DNA from: Pseudomonadota bacterium
GTDB taxonomy: Bacteria > Pseudomonadota > Alphaproteobacteria > Paracaedibacterales > CAITNM01
Assembly: GCA_026400695.1 (NCBI GenBank)
Contig: JAPLON010000074.1
Span: 17,806-28,691, forward strand
Length of the DNA: 10,886 nt
Direction of reading: 5' to 3'
Of the stretch, positions 6,652-10,886 are shown in pieces (within the stretch, counting starts at the first letter, position 1; each line of letters begins with the position of its first letter). Both the position numbers and the translations under genes were made by a program. A model generated the notes under the pieces. The model had not been told where the DNA came from and ran no database searches. It was given only the letters and a program-made list of their open reading frames with translations.

Positions 6652-8274
6652 TTACATATACATACCAAAAGGTGGCTCATCTTTTTTAGACTTCTTACAG
6701 TCTCTTTTCATTTTTTCTATAAAAGGAGAAATTTCACTTTCCTTAATTGTAAGACAACCGCTTATACCACCGACACTCGCAGACTCATAAAAAGGCTCTA
6801 AAATTTCGTTTAAAACAGTATGTAAACTACGTACCCCAAGACCAATTTTTATACTTGATTCAGCAAGTAAGCCCAAGGCTTTTTCTTCAAAGGTAAGTTC
6901 TATACCGTAAAAGGCCTTAAACTCATTTTTTGCCAAAGATATCGGAGAGCCTTCTCTACTAATTACCTCAATCATAGTTTTTAAAGTATGGCCCTTAAAT
7001 GCAATAATTGATTGGAAACGCCCAACAAACTCCGGCTCAAAACCGCATAAAATTATATCGTCGTGCGTTCTTGCAGTTGTTGATCTTTCTTCTTTTTCGT
7101 CATCGTGAAGTCCTTTTATACTGGAAAACGCCCCAGTACAAACAAACCACCAATTACTTATGTCATAGCTATCCCCATCCTTACACACAGGATTACCATC
7201 TAAACAAGAAAGCAAAACTCTTTGGATAGCCTGCCCAAAATTTTTCTCATCATCACCACTCCCACTTGAAGCCAACTTATCAATTTCATCAATTGCTACC
7301 ATCGCAAACTTTGGTTTCTTATTAGCCTTAGAAAAATTACAAACAGCCTCACTGAAATTAAACCCTTTATAGCCCTCATCAGTTAAACAACGAGCATTAA
7401 TATGTAAAATTGGCACACTCAAAAGCTTACCAAGTTGACGTAAGGTTTCACTTTTTCCACAACCGGTGGGGCCCGTTAAAATACAATGAGGAGGTCTACC
7501 GGCAGATTTTTCATTACGGTCTACCAATGATTTATTACACATATATCTATGTGCCATAGAACTTATAGCCCCCAAAGCCAAGTCTTGACCAGCAATAGTT
7601 TTTTTCAACTGCTCTCTAATAGCAAGTGGAGTATGCTTAGTGGAAAAAGCTGAAGCTTTTGACAAAGATAAACTTGCTTTAGTATCCTTTTCTTTTCCTT
7701 TTTCTTCGGCTTCCTCTTCAGCTTTAGCATCTTCGTCGAAAGGATTAGATGAATTAACTGCATCAAAATCTTCAGACCCCAAAACTAGAAAAACAAGTTC
7801 TTGACCAGGAGAAGTTTCTTTTGCAAGTAAATTTGCAAAAATATTTTTTATTTTTTCTTTTCTATCCTTTTCGTCCTTTTCAAATTTCTCCTTCATAATT
7901 CTTTTTTGCAGTCCTTTTAAGGTGGGCTTATCAATCTCTAAGTCTGCGTCATTTAAATACGAAGTGATCACCCTAGACCATTGCTTATTACTCTTTTTGC
8001 CCCTGAGATTCAAATTATTAAGAGTCTTTATTAACTTTGTAAAATTCTCGTCCTCATTTGGTGGTGGCGGCACATCAACTGAACCTACTGGGACCACTCC
8101 TAGTTCATCACTTGGTGGTGGTGGAGGCACATCATCAGTAACATTCACTGAAAGCGGCTTAGATAGTGTTAATAGCTCATCAACCGTAGATTCTGCTGGA
8201 ACAATTTTGCTGGCAAAAATCAGCATACCGATACAAACTATTTTGCTAAGTGTTATCTTGTGTAGGCTATTCAT
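6652..8274 (-). CDS. Exported ClpX-like AAA+ ATPase, copy 3, with proline-rich N-terminal linker
   Basis: The predicted protein has 540 residues. Residues 1-27 form a signal-peptide-like region: K6, K11, a hydrophobic stretch, and VPA-ES as a likely cleavage site after A27. Residues 48-78 hold two proline clusters, VPPPPPSDEL and VPPPPNEDEN. A helical region at about 77-130 matches the other copies, followed by a highly charged Lys/Glu-rich stretch at about 125-205. The ClpX-like core has AGQDLAL at 228-234, Walker A GPTGCGKS at 268-275, pore-loop GYKG at 301-304, Walker B D329-E330, arginine finger R419 and sensor-2 R482. As in its paralogs, the zinc domain and the long ClpX RKH and IGF loop regions are absent. 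It ends PPFGMYM. ATG 8274 is preceded by GGAGGG. The gene is a monocistronic unit, divergent from the secreted EEP gene. It is probably a recent duplicate with copy 2. A secreted or host-acting unfoldase is an inference. Confidence 0.85.
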   Translation of the reverse strand: MNSLHKITLSKIVCIGMLIFASKIVPAESTVDELLTLSKPLSVNVTDDVPPPPPSDELGVVPVGSVDVPPPPNEDENFTKLIKTLNNLNLRGKKSNKQWSRVITSYLNDADLEIDKPTLKGLQKRIMKEKFEKDEKDRKEKIKNIFANLLAKETSPGQELVFLVLGSEDFDAVNSSNPFDEDAKAEEEAEEKGKEKDTKASLSLSKASAFSTKHTPLAIREQLKKTIAGQDLALGAISSMAHRYMCNKSLVDRNEKSAGRPPHCILTGPTGCGKSETLRQLGKLLSVPILHINARCLTDEGYKGFNFSEAVCNFSKANKKPKFAMVAIDEIDKLASSGSGDDEKNFGQAIQRVLLSCLDGNPVCKDGDSYDISNWWFVCTGAFSSIKGLHDDEKEERSTTARTHDDIILCGFEPEFVGRFQSIIAFKGHTLKTMIEVISREGSPISLAKNEFKAFYGIELTFEEKALGLLAESSIKIGLGVRSLHTVLNEILEPFYESASVGGISGCLTIKESEISPFIEKMKRDCKKSKKDEPPFGMYM

Positions 8275-8412
8275 ATTTCCCTCCATAAAGTCAAAGGGAC
8301 CTAAAACATCGTTTTTAAAAATTAATCACGTTAAATAAAAATAAACTGCTACGGCCAATTTTAAAAAAACAACTGCCAAAAGCCACTTTAATTTCCTAAA
8401 AATATTTTTCAC
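8275..8412 (-). promoter_or_regulatory. Conserved 5' leader of ClpX-like copy 3
   Basis: This leader of about 137 nt is homologous to the copy 2 leader (6365-6501) over most of its length, although it does not code for protein. The message next to the start reads ATGGAGGGAAATATG, with GGAGGG as ribosome-binding site. The conservation may simply reflect recent duplication, or it may mark a regulatory element. Confidence 0.45.
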
Positions 8413-8418
8413 AGCTTT

Positions 8419-8451
8419 ATAGTACAATGCAATGACTTAACATATTGTTAA
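8419..8451 (-). promoter_or_regulatory. CtrA-type box and -10 upstream of ClpX-like copy 3
   Basis: The plus strand at 8437-8451 reads TTAACATATTGTTAA, a perfect 6-3-6 inverted repeat and a TTAA-N7-TTAA CtrA-type site. On the minus strand a -10 candidate TACTAT (8424-8419) lies exactly 12 bp past the box, the same spacing as in copy 2. The box starts 163 bp upstream of the start codon (162 bp in copy 2). The region also lies upstream of the divergent EEP gene, so one bound regulator could affect both. Confidence 0.65.
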
Positions 8452-8579
8452 TTTGTGTAATTATTTCTTTGTGCCAAAAATTTGGGTATTTTGCTGTTAC
8501 CTTATTTAATTCAAAAGACTTCTTTTATTGATTGTTTGACAAACAAAACATTGATAACTCAATGATTAATTTTCTTAAG

Positions 8580-8611
8580 TTAACTTTTTATTTACTTTTA
8601 ACAAATATAAT
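8580..8611 (+). promoter_or_regulatory. Candidate promoter of the EEP gene with degenerate CtrA-type box
   Basis: A perfect -10 hexamer TATAAT lies at 8606-8611. Eleven bp upstream of it is TTAACTTTTTATTTA (8580-8594), a TTAA-N7-TTTA sequence one base away from a full CtrA-type site and in the same geometry as at the three ClpX-like genes. A transcript would start near 8618, leaving a leader of about 33 nt. The DNA here is very AT-rich, so the box could be chance; the -10 is more secure. Confidence 0.45.
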
Positions 8612-8650
8612 GTACATAGAGGTTTTTAAATATGTAATTGGTAGGTAAAT

Positions 8651-9706
8651 ATGTTTAAAATTTTTGCTTTAGTTTTTTTATGTTTAACTTCTGCATCACA
8701 AATTTCAGCTGCTACATCAGATAAAACTATTCTGGAAGAGATTCTTAGTGCACCAGCTCCAGCAGTGAAAGCACTCGCAGCACCAAGTATTGCTCCTAAT
8801 AACATTGACTTAAAGCTTTCAACTTTCAATGTGCTTGCCCCTTGTTATGCAACGCCCATTTATTACCCTGATAATTGCGCCCAGGTAATAGCAAACACAA
8901 ACTATCGTCTAAGCAAAATAGCCACAGAAATTAGCGCTTTAAAGGCTGCTGGAACTACGGTATTTTGCTTTCAAGAAATTACCCCTGAAATGTATGACGG
9001 AATTTCAGCAACATTCACTACTATTGCGGGAGCTGGAAAATTCCAAAAGTATGTGGCATATCATGACCCCAACTACTGGAGAACATATCAACCAGATCCT
9101 TTAAATCCAGTACCCAATGGAAATGCAATATTTGTTTTAACAAACAATTGGAATATTTTAGCTTGGGATAACGTCTCAACAAATCCAACCGGACAAGGAG
9201 CAGGAAACCACGCAGCATATGTTAGGCTTTCCTCTAAAACATCCCCCTCGCATGTTTTTAATGTGATAAATGTACACTTAGATAGCGATCACGGCGGGAA
9301 TAGAAAAAAGGAAATTGCAGGAGCATTGAATTACCTAAATACCCATGCACAAGCTGGAGAAGCTCAAGTCGTTATTGGTGATCTAAATAACACTACCAGC
9401 AGTGGCTCAATCAAAGAAATTCTTGATGCTGCTGGGATGGTTAACTCTAAAAATCCATTGGAAGCCACCCACCCATTTTCAAATGGTTACAACTCAAACA
9501 ATAACTGGGCAAGTATTGACCATATTTTGTTTAAATTGGGCACCGCAACAGCATTAGGAGACACAACAGTACGTAACCATGGTTTATGGGATACTTATCC
9601 TATTTTGACACCAGATACAAATAACCCACTTCGTATTTTGGCAAATTTTGACATTTGCGGTTCGGATCACTTCTCTGTTCATGGCACAATAAGGCATACC
9701 GCCTAA
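8651..9706 (+). CDS. Secreted endonuclease/exonuclease/phosphatase (EEP) superfamily enzyme
   Basis: The EEP superfamily includes DNase I, CCR4/nocturnin-type nucleases, inositol phosphatases and bacterial sphingomyelinases; all cut phosphate ester bonds with divalent metal ions. This 351-residue protein has a clear signal peptide (MFKIFALVF..., likely cleaved near ISA-ATS, residues 18-23), then an Ala/Pro-rich spacer to about 50. All expected active-site residues are visible: N60 in TFNVLA, E109 in CFQEIT, H209 in INVHLD, D244 and N246 in GDLNN, D290 in SIDHIL, and D339-H340 in GSDHFS. The opening FNVLAPCYAT and the NYR...CFQEI spacing resemble the CCR4/nocturnin branch more than DNase I, but the substrate cannot be read from this. 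The ribosome-binding site is AGG at 8643-8645. It faces the three exported ClpX-like genes and may share their regulation, so a host or extracellular substrate is plausible. Confidence 0.88.
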   Translation: MFKIFALVFLCLTSASQISAATSDKTILEEILSAPAPAVKALAAPSIAPNNIDLKLSTFNVLAPCYATPIYYPDNCAQVIANTNYRLSKIATEISALKAAGTTVFCFQEITPEMYDGISATFTTIAGAGKFQKYVAYHDPNYWRTYQPDPLNPVPNGNAIFVLTNNWNILAWDNVSTNPTGQGAGNHAAYVRLSSKTSPSHVFNVINVHLDSDHGGNRKKEIAGALNYLNTHAQAGEAQVVIGDLNNTTSSGSIKEILDAAGMVNSKNPLEATHPFSNGYNSNNNWASIDHILFKLGTATALGDTTVRNHGLWDTYPILTPDTNNPLRILANFDICGSDHFSVHGTIRHTA

Positions 9707-9712
9707 AACAAA

Positions 9713-9749
9713 AACAGCCGCCTGATTTTCTCCCAGGCGGTTGTTTTTT
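9713..9749. terminator. Strong bidirectional terminator between the EEP gene and the MFS gene
   Basis: AACAGCCGCCTG (9713-9724) pairs with CAGGCGGTTGTT (9734-9745) in a 12-bp GC-rich stem with a 9-nt loop and a single G-T pair. T-runs follow on both strands: TTTTTT at 9744-9749 on the plus strand and TTTTGTTTT on the minus strand. It therefore serves both convergent genes. Confidence 0.9.
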
Positions 9750-9762
9750 AATTCATATTTTT

Positions 9763-10886
9763 TTAAGCTAGCCTAAGTTCTTTTATTGACTCATTTTCAT
9801 TGCCAGCTCCATAGTGAGGTGCCGGACTATAAAGCGTAGCTTTTCTGCGATAAACTCTAGAAACAGATGTGAAGATAATGGCAAAGCAAGAAATTATAAT
9901 CGCCGCCATATACAAGTTACCGGTATAAGCAGTCATAAAAGTATAGACAGATGGCATAAGCCCTCCAGAGATTGCAATACCTATAGAAAAGCTCACTGCT
10001 ATGCCAGTGTAGCGAGTCTCAGCAGGAAATAAAACTTGCATAAAGGCATGACTTAGACCAACAAAACTACCAACATACAGACCAACCATATATTGGCCAA
10101 ATCCTACTAAATATAAAGTTTTAGTTTGCAATAAATAAAACCCTAGGTAAGAAATTGTACAACACAAAAAGCATGATAGATAAACAGACTTACGCATGGT
10201 TATTTTATCGCTCAGCCACCCAAAAAAGGTACAGCCACTAGTATATCCAAGCAAACCAAAGGTATTTAGCAATATAGCAGTCGCCATATCATAACCTAGG
10301 AATTTGGTAATATACACATTCATAAAACCAAATACCGTGTACGTTAATGAGCCTTTAAAAATGCCCACTAATATGTTCATTAAAAAAGCCCCACGGTGGT
10401 TTTTAAAAATATTCTTCATTGGTTGCTTTTGCTGTTGTTTCTTTTTTGAAATATGCAAAAAAGCATCGGTTTCTTTTGCATTTTTACGCAGTATAAACCC
10501 CATAAAGCTAACCAAGGCACCAATAAAAAATGGTATTCGCCATGCCCAGCTAGGCATTTCTGGTTGTAATACCAAATACCCTGCAAGACTTGCAAACATA
10601 GCCCCTACCATACAAGATCCTGCAATAATTCCGCTAATTAAACCAACCTGTTTAGCTTGACCATGCTCTATCGCAAAAATTGCTGCACCATTGTACTCTC
10701 CACCCGTAGAAAGCCCTTGCACCACACGGCACAATACCAAAATTATAGGTGCCGCAATTCCAAGGGTTTCATAGCCAGGCAACAAGGAAATTATCAGTGT
10801 CGGAAAGCCCATCAACATTACCGAATAAGTAAGAGCTACCTTTCTGCCAAATGTATCCCCAACAATTCCAAAAACATAAGCACCTA
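9763..10886 (-). CDS. MFS transporter, metabolite:H+ symporter (ProP-like) family, 5' end outside window
   Basis: This is a 12-helix-type secondary transporter of the inner membrane; only its last 373 residues are visible. The frame stays open upstream of the first internal ATG at 10818 to the window edge, and there encodes VGDTFGRKVAL. This is MFS motif A of the loop between helices 2 and 3 (GDTFGRK at 10860-10840), so the true start lies outside. The segments RVVQGLSTGGEYNGAA and WAWRIPFFIGALV are typical of the MHS family that includes ProP (proline/betaine), KgtP (2-oxoglutarate) and the citrate and shikimate transporters. A second motif A-like loop, GWLSDKITMRK, lies in the C-terminal half. 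The C-terminal tail is short and lacks the ProP coiled coil, so osmosensing is unlikely. The substrate is unknown; such carriers are common in host-associated Alphaproteobacteria. It shares a terminator with the convergent EEP gene. Confidence 0.88.
   Translation of the reverse strand, partial: GAYVFGIVGDTFGRKVALTYSVMLMGFPTLIISLLPGYETLGIAAPIILVLCRVVQGLSTGGEYNGAAIFAIEHGQAKQVGLISGIIAGSCMVGAMFASLAGYLVLQPEMPSWAWRIPFFIGALVSFMGFILRKNAKETDAFLHISKKKQQQKQPMKNIFKNHRGAFLMNILVGIFKGSLTYTVFGFMNVYITKFLGYDMATAILLNTFGLLGYTSGCTFFGWLSDKITMRKSVYLSCFLCCTISYLGFYLLQTKTLYLVGFGQYMVGLYVGSFVGLSHAFMQVLFPAETRYTGIAVSFSIGIAISGGLMPSVYTFMTAYTGNLYMAAIIISCFAIIFTSVSRVYRRKATLYSPAPHYGAGNENESIKELRLA

Noticed and set aside
2956..8274. 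ClpX-like cassette as part of an insertion sequence or transposon
   Set aside because: No transposase, terminal inverted repeats, target duplications, integrase or tRNA end are visible. The repeats are explained by gene duplication including promoter and terminator.
2956..8274. Identification of the three ATPases as HslU, Lon or ClpA/B
   Set aside because: The order of motifs (AGQD..., GP.G.GKS, EGYKG, GAF, PEFxxR, GVRxx) follows ClpX most closely. There is only one AAA+ module, no Lon protease domain, and no clear HslU I-domain insertion.
7922..8338. Plus-strand frame of 138 codons opposite the N-terminus of ClpX-like copy 3
   Set aside because: Its Gly/Thr/Ser-rich sequence is the antisense of the proline and acidic linker codons of copy 3. 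It has no convincing ribosome-binding site and no recognisable motif.
8536..8541. Perfect TTGACA as -35 of the EEP gene
   Set aside because: No acceptable -10 hexamer lies 16-19 bp downstream; the TATAAT at 8606-8611 is much too far away.
1..10886. tRNA, rRNA or CRISPR arrays
   Set aside because: I saw no cloverleaf-like segment, no rRNA signature and no regularly spaced short repeats in the gaps between genes.

Overview
The window looks like an AT-rich alphaproteobacterial chromosome, probably from a host-associated lineage of the Rickettsiales or Holosporales type. This is inferred from the YfgM-like / BamB / Der gene order, the low G+C content, a ProP/MHS-type transporter of the kind common in such bacteria, and sites matching the CtrA consensus TTAA-N7-TTAA. 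The species cannot be named from this sequence.

Layout. Positions 1-2953 (+) form a compact housekeeping operon: the 3' end of a YfgM-like TPR protein, the lipoprotein BamB of the outer-membrane assembly machine, and the double GTPase Der, which acts in ribosome assembly. Positions 2956-8274 (-) hold three tandem paralogous genes of 530, 501 and 540 codons, referred to here as copies 1, 2 and 3 from left to right. Each encodes a hydrophobic, signal-peptide-like N-terminus, a variable linker, a small helical region, a ClpX-clade AAA+ ATPase core and a conserved extreme C-terminus ending in MYI or MYM. Divergent from copy 3, positions 8651-9706 (+) encode a secreted endonuclease/exonuclease/phosphatase (EEP) superfamily enzyme with a complete set of catalytic residues. 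It ends at a strong bidirectional terminator shared with a convergent, 5'-truncated MFS transporter (9763-10886, -).

The most notable content is the three-gene cassette. The proteins keep the ClpX ATPase signatures: Walker A, the GYxG pore loop, the arginine finger and the sensor-2 arginine. They lack the zinc-binding domain and the segments where ClpX carries its RKH and ClpP-docking IGF loops, and they appear to be exported. Each gene is a separate transcription unit. All three have a full CtrA-type box about 153-163 bp upstream of the start codon, with a plausible -10 element 11-12 bp downstream of the box. Copies 2 and 3 also share a leader of about 137 nt and a hairpin terminator. The EEP gene has a degenerate version of the same box-to-minus-10 geometry. 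I read this as a CtrA-timed set of exported proteins, possibly acting on a host cell. Regulation and export are inferred from sequence patterns, and the targets are unknown.
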